Shown here: positions 49,168 through 57,522 of the stretch, piece after piece | Position numbering within the stretch: position 1 is the first letter of the stretch | Layout: the number at the start of each line of letters is the position of its first letter | Assembly (NCBI RefSeq): GCF_017873095.1 | Contig: NZ_JAGGJU010000010.1 | Coordinates: forward strand, 62,001-126,000 | Source: Heterorhizobium halophytocola | GTDB lineage: Bacteria; Pseudomonadota; Alphaproteobacteria; Rhizobiales; Rhizobiaceae | DNA length: 64,000 nucleotides | Direction: 5' to 3' | The notes under the pieces: model-generated | Told to the model about the DNA's origin: nothing | The model's input: the letters and a program-made list of their open reading frames with translations, nothing else | The model's database searches: none | Position numbers and translations under genes: made by a program

Positions 49168-50001
49168 ATGACCGGCCAGAAAACCATCATCGTCACCGGC
49201 TGCTCCTCCGGAATCGGCGCCTATGCGGCGCGCGCGCTGAAGAAGGACGGCTGGCGGGTCTTTGCCACCGTCCGACGCGAAGAGGATCGCGAGGCCTTGC
49301 GCGCCGAGGATATCGAGACCCTGCTGATGGACTATACCGACGGCGACAGCATCGCCGCTGTTGTCGAGGAGGTCACCCGGGCAACCGAGGGGCGGGTCGA
49401 TGCGCTGTTCAACAATGGGGCCTATGGCCAGCCGGGCGCGGTCGAGGACCTGTCGACCGACGTTCTGCGCCAACAGTTCGAGACCAATGTCTTCGGCTGG
49501 CATGACCTGACGCGGCGGATCATTCCGCTGATGCGGGCCAGGGGCACGGGCCGGATCGTCCAGTGCTCGTCGATCCTCGGCATCGTCCCGTATCGCTATC
49601 GCGGCGCCTATACAGCGTCCAAATTCGCCATCGAGGGCCTCAGCGTGACGCTGCGGATGGAACTCGACGGCAGCGGCATTCATGTGAGCCTGATCGAGCC
49701 AGGCCCGATCGACACCCGCTTCACGGCCAATGCGCTGAAAAAGATCGAGGAAAACATCGATCTGAAAAACTCCGCGCATGCCAAGGAATACAAGCGCCAG
49801 CTTGCCCGCCTCGATGGCAGCGGCCCGGTCAACCGGCACAAGCTCGGACCCGAGGCGGTCTACGATGTGCTACGCCACGCCTTGACCGCCAAGCGGCCGC
49901 GACCCCATTATCTGGTCACCAGGCCAGCCAAGCAGGGTGCGCTGTTGAAGCGTCTCCTGCCCGCCGATCTGTTTTATCGGGCGATGCGGGCGCTGGACTG
50001 A
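49168..50001 (+). CDS. Short-chain dehydrogenase/reductase
   Basis: This 277-aa classical SDR has cofactor motif TGCSSGIG (10-17), active-site Ser in QCSSILG and YxxxK (YTASK), with IEPGPIDT after it. NAD(P) preference is unclear. Substrate unknown. It has an AAGGAGG site 5 bp upstream. The next genes (HIG1 protein, cobalamin adenosyltransferase) follow closely on the same strand. Confidence 0.88.
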   Translation: MTGQKTIIVTGCSSGIGAYAARALKKDGWRVFATVRREEDREALRAEDIETLLMDYTDGDSIAAVVEEVTRATEGRVDALFNNGAYGQPGAVEDLSTDVLRQQFETNVFGWHDLTRRIIPLMRARGTGRIVQCSSILGIVPYRYRGAYTASKFAIEGLSVTLRMELDGSGIHVSLIEPGPIDTRFTANALKKIEENIDLKNSAHAKEYKRQLARLDGSGPVNRHKLGPEAVYDVLRHALTAKRPRPHYLVTRPAKQGALLKRLLPADLFYRAMRALD

Positions 50002-50030
50002 GGATCATACGGGGGGAGAACGAGAATTTC

Positions 50031-50228
50031 ATGTCCGGTTTTACGAGTATTTTGGCGCTCATCGTCATGGGGCTCGTCGTCCTCGTGCTGGCGCGGGGAT
50101 TGTTCAACATGATGCGGGGCGGCAGCGGCAACACCTCCAACAAGCTGATGCGGCTGCGCGTTCTGTTGCAGGCGATCGCCGTCGGGCTGATCATGCTGAC
50201 CCTGTGGCTGACCGGCGGCGGCAGATAA
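50031..50228 (+). CDS. HIG1-domain twin-transmembrane protein
   Basis: This 65-aa protein has two membrane segments (about 5-25 and 44-60) around a basic loop with SNKLMRLRVLLQAIAV, the HIG1 signature. It starts at an ATG after GGGGGGAG. Bacterial HIG1 proteins are thought to associate with respiratory cytochrome c oxidase. It lies 12 bp before the cobalamin adenosyltransferase gene, a pairing common in rhizobia. Confidence 0.85.
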   Translation: MSGFTSILALIVMGLVVLVLARGLFNMMRGGSGNTSNKLMRLRVLLQAIAVGLIMLTLWLTGGGR

Positions 50229-50240
50229 GATCAAGGTATC

Positions 50241-50819
50241 ATGGTCAAGCTCAACAAGATCTACACCCGCACCGGGGATGACGGTACGACAGGACTGGTC
50301 TCGGGACCGCGCAGGCTGAAGCACGACCTGCGCGTCGAGGCCTATGGCACGATCGACGAGACGAGTTCGGCGATCGGGATCGCGCGCCTGCATCTCGCCG
50401 ATCTCCCCACCGTCGATGCGATGCTGATGCGCATCCAGAACGATCTATTCGATCTGGGAGCCGATCTCGCGACGCCGCCGACGGACGAGGTGCTCGGCTA
50501 CGAACCGCTGCGAATCGTGGCTGCCCAGGTCGATCGGCTGGAGCAGGAGATCGACGCGCTGAACGGCGAACTCGATCCGCTTACCTCCTTCGTCCTTGCC
50601 GGGGGCTCCCCGGCTTCTGCCTATCTGCATCTGGCGCGCACCATAGCCCGGCGTGCCGAGCGGCTGATCGTGGCCTTGACGAAAAGCGAAGGCGAGGTCG
50701 TCGGCGCAAGCGTCGTCATGTATGTCAACCGGCTTTCCGACTTCCTCTTCGTCGCCGCGCGCTATGCAAACGACCGTGGTAAGTCAGACGTGCTGTGGGT
50801 GCCGGGACAGAACCGGTGA
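50241..50819 (+). CDS. Cob(I)alamin adenosyltransferase (PduO type)
   Basis: This 192-aa protein contains TRTGDDGTTGL at the N-terminus (ATP-binding strand) and VEAYGTIDETSSAIG, with C-terminal RTIARRAERLIV and NRLSDFLFVAARYAN. These are the PduO-family signatures. It converts cob(I)alamin to adenosylcobalamin with ATP. Operon with the HIG1-type gene upstream. Confidence 0.9.
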   Translation: MVKLNKIYTRTGDDGTTGLVSGPRRLKHDLRVEAYGTIDETSSAIGIARLHLADLPTVDAMLMRIQNDLFDLGADLATPPTDEVLGYEPLRIVAAQVDRLEQEIDALNGELDPLTSFVLAGGSPASAYLHLARTIARRAERLIVALTKSEGEVVGASVVMYVNRLSDFLFVAARYANDRGKSDVLWVPGQNR

Positions 50820-50836
50820 GAGCGTCGACAACGCGT

Positions 50837-50865
50837 TTGACGTTCACGTAAACGTAAATTATGCG
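50837..50865 (+). promoter_or_regulatory. Possible promoter upstream of etfBA
   Basis: TTGACG at 50837-50842 and TATGCG at 50860-50865 are separated by 17 bp, resembling a sigma-70 type rhizobial promoter. It lies about 130 bp upstream of the etfB start in a 175-bp interval without genes. The -10 element is weak. Confidence 0.35.
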
Positions 50866-50994
50866 TTTAAACCGCCTGTGCGACGGGACGCGTCGTTGTA
50901 ATTGCGAAAAAAATGCGTATCCATGTCGCCAACTGACCATCGGAGGGCCACCCGAAAGCGCATTTTTCGGGCCAGGCAATGAAGGAAGGAACCC

Positions 50995-51744
50995 ATGAAA
51001 GTACTTGTGACCGTCAAGCGGGTTGTCGACTACAACGTGAAGATCCGCGTAAAGCCGGATGGCACGGGCGTCGAGCTTGCAAACGTGAAAATGTCGATGA
51101 ACCCCTTCGATGAGATTTCCGTCGAAGAGGCCCTGCGGCTGAAGGAAGCCGGCAAGGCGGACGAAGTCGTCGTCGTTTCGATTGGTCCGGCAAAGGCCGA
51201 GGAGACCCTGCGCACGGGTCTGGCCATGGGTGCAGACCGCGCGATCCTGATCGAGACCGATGAAACCGTCGAGCCGCTCGCCGTTGCCAAGATCCTGAAG
51301 GGCGTGATTGACGCCGAGCAGCCGGGTCTGGTGATCACCGGCAAGCAGGCGATCGACGACGACAGCAACCAGACCGGCCAGATGCTGTCGGCGCTGATGG
51401 GCTGGCCACAGGCGACATTCGCCTCCAAGCTCGAGATCAAGGATGGTTCTGCCGACGTCACCCGCGAAGTGGATGGCGGTCTGCAGACGATCAACGTCAA
51501 GCTGCCGGCCGTCGTCACCACCGACCTTCGCCTGAACGAACCGCGCTACGCTTCCTTGCCGAACATCATGAAGGCGAAGAAGAAGCCGCTCGACAAGAAG
51601 ACGCCCGCCGATTTCGGCGTCGATGTCAGCCCGCGCCTGAAGGTTCTGAAGACCGAGGAGCCGGGTGGCCGCAAGGCCGGCGTCAAGGTCGGATCGGTTG
51701 CCGAACTGGTCGACAAGCTGAAGAACGAAGCCGGCGTGCTCTAA
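50995..51744 (+). CDS. etfB: Electron transfer flavoprotein, beta subunit
   Basis: This 249-aa protein begins [23 protein letters not shown] and has the ETF-beta signature [22 protein letters not shown] and [16 protein letters not shown] (AMP-binding). With EtfA it carries electrons from acyl-CoA dehydrogenases to the ETF:quinone oxidoreductase. Good ribosome site (AAGGAAGGAA). Pairs with etfA 27 bp downstream. Confidence 0.95.
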   Translation: MKVLVTVKRVVDYNVKIRVKPDGTGVELANVKMSMNPFDEISVEEALRLKEAGKADEVVVVSIGPAKAEETLRTGLAMGADRAILIETDETVEPLAVAKILKGVIDAEQPGLVITGKQAIDDDSNQTGQMLSALMGWPQATFASKLEIKDGSADVTREVDGGLQTINVKLPAVVTTDLRLNEPRYASLPNIMKAKKKPLDKKTPADFGVDVSPRLKVLKTEEPGGRKAGVKVGSVAELVDKLKNEAGVL

Positions 51745-51771
51745 AGCAGACGGACAAGGAGAACAGATAAA

Positions 51772-52701
51772 ATGACCATTCTTCTTCTGGCAGAACATGA
51801 CGGCCAGACCGTCTCGGACCAGACCGCCAAGGCCCTGACCGCCGCCGCCGCGATCGGCGGCGACGTGCATGTGCTGGTGGCCGGTGCCGGCGCCAAGGGT
51901 GCTGCCGATGCAGCCGCCAAGCTGTCGGGCGTCTCCAAGGTATTGCTCGCCGACGACGCAAGCCTCGGCAACAATCTGGCAGAACCGCTGGCAGCCCTGA
52001 TCGTCTCGCTGGCCGGTTCCTACGACGTGCTGATGTCCGCCGCCACGTCGGTCGGCAAGAACGTCATGCCGCGCGTTGCCGCGCTGCTCGACGTCATGCA
52101 GCTTTCCGACGTCATCGAGGTCGTCTCGGCGGACACGTTCAAGCGTCCCATCTATGCCGGCAACGCCATCCAGACCGTGCAGTCGACCGACGCCAAGAAG
52201 GTGATCACCGTGCGCACCGCCTCCTTCCAGGCGGCCGGCGAAGGTGGTTCGGCGTCGGTGGAAAGCGTTTCGGCGGCAGCCGATCCCGGCCTTTCGAGCC
52301 ATCTCTCGGATGCCCTGTCGTCGTCCGACCGTCCGGAACTGACCTCCGCCAAGATCATCATCTCCGGCGGCCGTGCCCTCGGCTCCTCGGAGAAGTTCCA
52401 GGAAGTCATCCTGCCGGTGGCCGACAAGCTCGGGGCCGCCGTCGGTGCATCGCGCGCTGCCGTCGATGCCGGCTATGCGCCGAACGACTGGCAGGTTGGC
52501 CAGACCGGCAAGGTGGTTGCCCCGGATCTCTACATCGCCTGCGGTATTTCCGGCGCGATCCAGCATCTGGCCGGCATGAAGGACAGCAAGGTAATCGTCG
52601 CGATCAACAAGGACGAGGAGGCACCGATTTTCCAGGTTGCCGATTACGGTCTTGTCGCCGATCTGTTCGAAGCGCTGCCAGAACTCGAAAAAGCGCTCTG
52701 A
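51772..52701 (+). CDS. etfA: Electron transfer flavoprotein, alpha subunit
   Basis: This 309-aa protein has the C-terminal FAD-binding domain (about 190-309) with [48 protein letters not shown] and [11 protein letters not shown]. The N-terminal domain is less conserved. Binds FAD and forms the ETF dimer with EtfB. Ribosome site AAGGAG 9 bp before the ATG. Supports fatty-acid and amino-acid oxidation. Confidence 0.95.
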   Translation: MTILLLAEHDGQTVSDQTAKALTAAAAIGGDVHVLVAGAGAKGAADAAAKLSGVSKVLLADDASLGNNLAEPLAALIVSLAGSYDVLMSAATSVGKNVMPRVAALLDVMQLSDVIEVVSADTFKRPIYAGNAIQTVQSTDAKKVITVRTASFQAAGEGGSASVESVSAAADPGLSSHLSDALSSSDRPELTSAKIIISGGRALGSSEKFQEVILPVADKLGAAVGASRAAVDAGYAPNDWQVGQTGKVVAPDLYIACGISGAIQHLAGMKDSKVIVAINKDEEAPIFQVADYGLVADLFEALPELEKAL

Positions 52702-52754
52702 CGCGCTTTTCGCATCAGCGAAAAGACTGGCAAATGACGCCGAGCGCGTCTATC

Positions 52755-52792
52755 AATTTGGCCGGGCCGTCGACGAGACGCCCGGCCAAATT
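52755..52792 (+). terminator. Perfect 12-bp hairpin between etfA and the hydroxybutyryl-CoA dehydrogenase gene
   Basis: Arms AATTTGGCCGGG (52755-52766) and CCCGGCCAAATT (52781-52792) are perfectly complementary with a 14-nt loop. There is no T-run, so it may attenuate transcription or protect the etf mRNA 3' end. A smaller hairpin (CTTTTCGC / GCGAAAAG) lies just after the etfA stop. Confidence 0.5.
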
Positions 52793-52823
52793 AGTATCGT
52801 GACTGGGAAAGATGGAGAGAGCC

Positions 52824-53705
52824 GTGGAAGCGACGATCACCAATGTCGGCATTATCGGCGCCGGCCAGATGGGCTGCGGCATTGCGCAAGTGGCTGCGGC
52901 CGCGGGCTACACCGTCACCATCTACGACCTGTCCAAGGACCGGATCGAAGCCGGCCTTGCCACGATCAACGGCAATCTGGCCCGCCAGGTTTCCAACGGC
53001 AAGATGCATGAGGACGAGCGCATGGCCGCCCTCTCGCGCATGTCCGGCACCGCCGATGTCAACGATCTCGCCTCCATGGACCTGGTGATCGAGGCGGCGA
53101 CCGAGGACGAAAGCGTCAAGCGCAAGATCTTCGCCCAGCTCTGCCCGGCACTGAAGCCGGAAGCCCTGATCGCGACCAACACCTCCTCGCTGTCGATCAC
53201 TCGCCTTGCGGCGGCGACCGACAGGCCGGAGCGCTTCATGGGCATCCATTTCATGAACCCGGTGCCGGTGATGAAACTGGTGGAACTGGTGCGCGGCATC
53301 GCCACCGAAGAGACGACGTTCACGGCGGCGAAGAATTTCGTCAAGTCGCTCGACAAGACCATCACGGTTGCCGAGGACTTCCCGGCCTTCATCGTCAACC
53401 GAATCCTGCTGCCGATGATCAATGAGGCGATCTACACGCTTTACGAAGGCGTCGGTTCGGTCGATGCGATCGATACGGCGATGAAGCTTGGCGCCAACCA
53501 CCCGATGGGCCCGCTGCAGCTCGCCGATTTCATCGGTCTCGACACCTGCCTGTCGATCATGCAGGTGCTGCATGACGGGCTGGCCGACAGCAAATACCGA
53601 CCCTGCCCGCTTCTGGTGAAATATGTCGAGGCCGGCTGGCTCGGCCGCAAGTCCGGCCGCGGTTTCTACGATTATCGCGGCGAGACGCCCGTCCCGACGC
53701 GCTGA
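52824..53705 (+). CDS. 3-hydroxybutyryl-CoA dehydrogenase
   Basis: This 293-aa protein is from a GTG at 52824 (MEATITNVGIIGAG); this is preferred to the ATG at 52812 because GGAGAGAG lies 3-10 bp before it. NAD-binding IIGAGQMGCGIAQVAA, then NTSSLSIT, the MGIHFMNPVPVMKLVELV block with the catalytic His, and the C-terminal domain with DFPAFIVNRILLPMINEAI. Oxidises 3-hydroxyacyl-CoA. Downstream of etfBA, consistent with beta-oxidation-like or butanoate metabolism. Confidence 0.92.
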   Translation: MEATITNVGIIGAGQMGCGIAQVAAAAGYTVTIYDLSKDRIEAGLATINGNLARQVSNGKMHEDERMAALSRMSGTADVNDLASMDLVIEAATEDESVKRKIFAQLCPALKPEALIATNTSSLSITRLAAATDRPERFMGIHFMNPVPVMKLVELVRGIATEETTFTAAKNFVKSLDKTITVAEDFPAFIVNRILLPMINEAIYTLYEGVGSVDAIDTAMKLGANHPMGPLQLADFIGLDTCLSIMQVLHDGLADSKYRPCPLLVKYVEAGWLGRKSGRGFYDYRGETPVPTR

Positions 53706-53718
53706 CCGGCCACAGGTT

Positions 53719-54390
53719 TCACGCGCCGCTCTTGCTGCTGGCGGCGTCGACCAGGCGCTTGGCGTCCGGGCTGTCCCAGGCGGCAGGTCCGTTCATCGAG
53801 CCCAGCAGGCAGCCCTTGCCGTCGATCAGCAGGGTCACCGGCAGGCCAAAGGCCAGGCCTTCCTTCTTCATCCGGTTGAACACGCCCATGGTGTCATCGC
53901 GGTAGAGCTTCAGACTGTCGACGCCGATCTCGCTCAGGAAGGATTTCGGCTTGTCGGCCGGGCCGGTGTCGATATTGATCGCCACCACCTGGAAGCTTTC
54001 GCTGCCGAGATCCTTTTCCAGCGCGTTCAGTGCCGGCATTTCCTCACGGCAGGGAATGCACCAGGTCGCCCACAGATTGACGAGGCGGGTCTTGCCGGCT
54101 GTATCGGCAAGCGAGGCCTCCTTGTCGGCGGCATCGGTGAAGTTGAGGCCCTCGATTCGGCGGGGCTCGGTCGCGGCCACCATGGCGGCCACCTGCCCGG
54201 TCATCTTGTCCTTGAGCGCGGCAGCCTTTGCCACAGCACCTTCGCATTGACCGCCATCCGCGCTCGCCACGGCATTGCCAGAGCCCGCCTCCTTCACGTA
54301 TACCGCCACCGCACCGGCGAGAATGCCGGCAATCGCCGCAATTCCAACCAGCTTGACTGAAGGAAGTCCGAGGGGTCTTTTTTGGGTCAT
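53719..54390 (-). CDS. tlpA: TlpA-like thiol:disulfide oxidoreductase, membrane-anchored
   Basis: This 223-aa protein has an N-terminal membrane anchor (about 11-31), a spacer and a thioredoxin-fold domain with [17 protein letters not shown] (redox Cys111 and Cys114) and a cis-Pro GLPVTLLID. TlpA proteins reduce periplasmic apo-proteins, for instance for cytochrome oxidase copper insertion. An extra Cys pair (49, 194) lies outside the active site. Divergent from argH, with only 21 bp between the start codons. Confidence 0.9.
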   Translation of the reverse strand: MTQKRPLGLPSVKLVGIAAIAGILAGAVAVYVKEAGSGNAVASADGGQCEGAVAKAAALKDKMTGQVAAMVAATEPRRIEGLNFTDAADKEASLADTAGKTRLVNLWATWCIPCREEMPALNALEKDLGSESFQVVAINIDTGPADKPKSFLSEIGVDSLKLYRDDTMGVFNRMKKEGLAFGLPVTLLIDGKGCLLGSMNGPAAWDSPDAKRLVDAASSKSGA

Positions 54391-54411
54391 AGCAGTCTCC
54401 AGGGGCATAAC

Positions 54412-55815
54412 ATGGCTGACGACACGAAGCAGGAAACATCCTCCAACCAGATGTGGGGAGGCCGCTTCGCGTCCGGGCCGGCTGCGATCATGGAGGAGAT
54501 AAATGCCTCGATCGGTTTCGACAAGAAGCTGTACGCCCAGGATATCCGTGGCTCGATCGCCCACGCGACCATGCTCGCCCATCAAGACATCATTTCCGTC
54601 GAAGACAAAGACAAAATCATAGACGGGCTGAACACGATCCTGTCAGAGATCGAAGAGGGCCGCTTCACCTTCTCGCGCAAGCTCGAAGACATCCACATGA
54701 ACATCGAGGCAAGGCTTGCCGACCTGATCGGTCCGGCGGCCGGACGCCTGCACACCGCCCGCTCGCGCAACGACCAGGTGGCGCTCGACTTCCGCCTGTG
54801 GGTCAAGGAAGAGCTGCAGAAGGCAGAGGCGCTGCTGAGCAGCCTGATCGCCGCCTTTCTCGATCGCGCCGAAGAGCATGCCGAGACGGTGATGCCGGGA
54901 TTCACCCATCTGCAGACGGCCCAGCCGGTCACCTTCGGCCACCACTGCATGGCCTATGTCGAGATGTTCGGGCGTGACCGCCAGCGCGTGCGCCATGCGA
55001 TCGAGCACATGGACGAAAGCCCGATCGGGGCAGCCGCCCTTGCCGGCACCGGCTTTGCCATCGATCGTCACATGACCGCCAAGGCGCTCGGTTTCCGCGA
55101 GCCGACGCGCAACTCGATCGACACCGTGTCGGACCGCGACTTCGCGCTGGAATTCCTGTCGATCGCCTCGATCTGCGCCACCCATCTGTCGCGGCTGGCC
55201 GAAGAGATCGTCATCTGGTCGACCCCGCAATTCGGCTTCGTGCGCCTGTCGGATGCCTTCTCCACAGGCTCGTCGATCATGCCGCAGAAGAAGAACCCGG
55301 ACGCCGCCGAACTGGTGCGCGCCAAGACCGGCCGCATCAACGGCTCGCTGATCGCGCTGCTGACGATCATGAAGGGCCTTCCACTCGCCTATTCCAAGGA
55401 CATGCAGGAAGACAAGGAGCAGGTCTTCGATGCGGCCGAGAGCCTGGAGCTGGCGATTGCAGCGATGACCGGCATGGTCTCCGACATGACCGTGCGCGCC
55501 GACCGGATGAAGGCCGCTGCCGGCTCCGGCTATTCGACCGCGACCGATCTGGCCGACTGGCTGGTACGCGAGGCGGGCCTGCCCTTCCGCGATGCCCATC
55601 ATGTGACGGGCCGTGCCGTCGCTCTGGCCGAGGAGAAGAACTGCGATCTCGGCGAGCTGTCGCTCGAAGACCTGCAGGCGATCCATGCCTCGATCACCCA
55701 GGCGGTGTTCGACGTGCTGACGGTCGAAGCCTCCGTCGCCAGCCGCCGAAGCTTCGGCGGAACCGCACCGAGCGAAGTCAAGAAGCAGATCGCCTGGTGG
55801 CGCGCGCGCAACTGA
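54412..55815 (+). CDS. argH: Argininosuccinate lyase
   Basis: This 467-aa protein is from Met at 54412 ([17 protein letters not shown]). It contains [28 protein letters not shown], the [17 protein letters not shown] signature and SDAFSTG. Final step of arginine biosynthesis, cleaving argininosuccinate to arginine and fumarate. Followed by lptM-like and lysA genes, a linkage common in alphaproteobacteria. Confidence 0.96.
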   Translation: MADDTKQETSSNQMWGGRFASGPAAIMEEINASIGFDKKLYAQDIRGSIAHATMLAHQDIISVEDKDKIIDGLNTILSEIEEGRFTFSRKLEDIHMNIEARLADLIGPAAGRLHTARSRNDQVALDFRLWVKEELQKAEALLSSLIAAFLDRAEEHAETVMPGFTHLQTAQPVTFGHHCMAYVEMFGRDRQRVRHAIEHMDESPIGAAALAGTGFAIDRHMTAKALGFREPTRNSIDTVSDRDFALEFLSIASICATHLSRLAEEIVIWSTPQFGFVRLSDAFSTGSSIMPQKKNPDAAELVRAKTGRINGSLIALLTIMKGLPLAYSKDMQEDKEQVFDAAESLELAIAAMTGMVSDMTVRADRMKAAAGSGYSTATDLADWLVREAGLPFRDAHHVTGRAVALAEEKNCDLGELSLEDLQAIHASITQAVFDVLTVEASVASRRSFGGTAPSEVKKQIAWWRARN

Positions 55816-55913
55816 TCAACGCCAACGATCCTGCCCATAACGAGAAATAGGGTGCACAAGGCCAGAATTTTCCGCTAGAGCCTTGGCATCGCATTCGACT
55901 GGACCCGGCCATA

Positions 55914-56090
55914 ATGAACACGTTCGTACGCATGCTTGCAGTGACCCTGGCGGTCGGCACCCTTGTTGCCGGCTGCGGGCGAAAGGGCGATCTCGATCCT
56001 CCGAACATGCCGACCGACCAGCAGAACAAACTTTCGACCAAGGAGCAGAAGGTTCCAGACCGGCCCTTCGTCCTCGATCCGCTTCTCTGA
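55914..56090 (+). CDS. lptM: LptM-like small lipoprotein
   Basis: This 58-aa protein has a signal peptide with lipobox LVAGCGRKGDL (lipidated Cys21). It lies between argH and lysA, as LptM/YifL-type lipoproteins do in many proteobacteria. In E. coli LptM helps oxidise LptD during assembly of the LPS transporter. The remaining 37 residues are polar and proline-containing. Ends 13 bp before lysA. Confidence 0.85.
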   Translation: MNTFVRMLAVTLAVGTLVAGCGRKGDLDPPNMPTDQQNKLSTKEQKVPDRPFVLDPLL

Positions 56091-56103
56091 CAGGTCTTAG
56101 CAC

Positions 56104-57372
56104 GTGAACCATTTCGAATATCGCGACGGGGTCCTCTACGCCGAAAACGTCCCCGTGCCGGAGATCGCCAAGGTCGTCGGTTCGCCCTTTTACTGCTATT
56201 CCACCGCGACGCTGGAACGTCATTACAAGGTCTTTGCCAAGGCTTTCGACGGCGCCGACGCGATGGTCTGCTATGCGATGAAGGCAAATTCCAACCAGGC
56301 CGTGCTGAAGACGCTGGCGAAGCTCGGATCCGGGGTCGACGTCGTCTCCGAAGGCGAACTGCGCCGTGCGCTGGCAGCCGGCATCCCGGCCGAGCGGATC
56401 ATGTTTTCCGGCGTCGGCAAGACCGTCTCCGAAATCGACCTGGCGCTTGAGGTCGGCATCTACTGCTTCAACATCGAGTCCGAGCCGGAACTCGACATGC
56501 TCAATGCGCGGGCCGAAAAGGCCGGACGCCAGGCGCATGTCTCCTTCCGCATCAACCCCGATGTCGATGCCAAGACCCATCACAAGATCTCGACCGGCAA
56601 GAAGGGCGACAAGTTCGGCATCTCCTTCGACCGTGCCCGCACCGTCTATGCCCGCGCCGCCGAACTGCCCGGCATCAAGGTCACCGGCATCGACATGCAT
56701 ATCGGCAGCCAGATCACCGATCTGCAGCCCTTCGAGGATGCGTTCCGGCTGCTGCGTGGTCTGGTGACCAATCTGCGCGAGGACGGCCATACGATCGACC
56801 ACGTCGATGTCGGCGGCGGTCTCGGCATTCCCTACCGCGAGGACAATCAGCCGCCGCCGGAGCCGGATGCCTATGGCCGGATCGTCAAGGACCAGCTTTC
56901 CGGGCTCGACTGCAAGATCGTCACCGAACCCGGCCGACTGATCGTCGGCAATGCTGGTATCCTGGTGACCGAGGTCATCTACGTGAAGGATGGTGGCGAG
57001 AAGACCTTCGTCATCGTCGACGCCGCGATGAACGACCTCATCCGCCCGACGCTCTACGAGGCCTATCACGAGATCAAGCCGGTGGTGATTTCTGCGGCCA
57101 ACGCGCCGCGCATCCGCGCCGACGTGGTCGGCCCGGTGTGCGAGAGCGGCGACTATCTGGCGCTGGACCGGGAAATGACCATGCCGAAGGCCGGCGACCT
57201 TTTGGCGGTCGGTTCGGCCGGCGCCTATGGCGCGGTGCAGGCCGGGACCTACAACACCCGCCGCCTCGTGCCCGAAGTGCTTGTCAACGGTTCGGATTTC
57301 CATGTGATCCGGCCGCGTCAGAGCTATGAGGACCTCATCGGGCTCGATTCTATCCCCGACTGGCTCGCCTGA
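56104..57372 (+). CDS. lysA: Diaminopimelate decarboxylase
   Basis: This 422-aa protein is from a GTG at 56104. PLP-lysine Lys60 in CYAMKANSN, HIGSQ, GGGLGIPY, EPGRLIVGN, and the catalytic CESGD stretch. Decarboxylates meso-diaminopimelate to lysine. Probably in one transcription unit with argH and the LptM-like gene. Confidence 0.96.
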   Translation: MNHFEYRDGVLYAENVPVPEIAKVVGSPFYCYSTATLERHYKVFAKAFDGADAMVCYAMKANSNQAVLKTLAKLGSGVDVVSEGELRRALAAGIPAERIMFSGVGKTVSEIDLALEVGIYCFNIESEPELDMLNARAEKAGRQAHVSFRINPDVDAKTHHKISTGKKGDKFGISFDRARTVYARAAELPGIKVTGIDMHIGSQITDLQPFEDAFRLLRGLVTNLREDGHTIDHVDVGGGLGIPYREDNQPPPEPDAYGRIVKDQLSGLDCKIVTEPGRLIVGNAGILVTEVIYVKDGGEKTFVIVDAAMNDLIRPTLYEAYHEIKPVVISAANAPRIRADVVGPVCESGDYLALDREMTMPKAGDLLAVGSAGAYGAVQAGTYNTRRLVPEVLVNGSDFHVIRPRQSYEDLIGLDSIPDWLA

Positions 57373-57522
57373 GCGTCATCACTTTTTCAGTGAACGAACA
57401 GAAATTTGGGCGTCTCGCGAGACGATACCCTCGTCTTCGCCACAAAGAATGATATCTTTGACGGTGTGCAGCGCGCCGGGACGGATGTCCCGAAGGCACC
57501 AGCGGGCTGCAACGGAGACCTG

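Noticed and set aside
54643-57303. Long minus-strand open frames opposite argH and lysA
   Set aside because: Mirror frames of strongly conserved enzymes; histidine/arginine/glycine-rich products without domain features.
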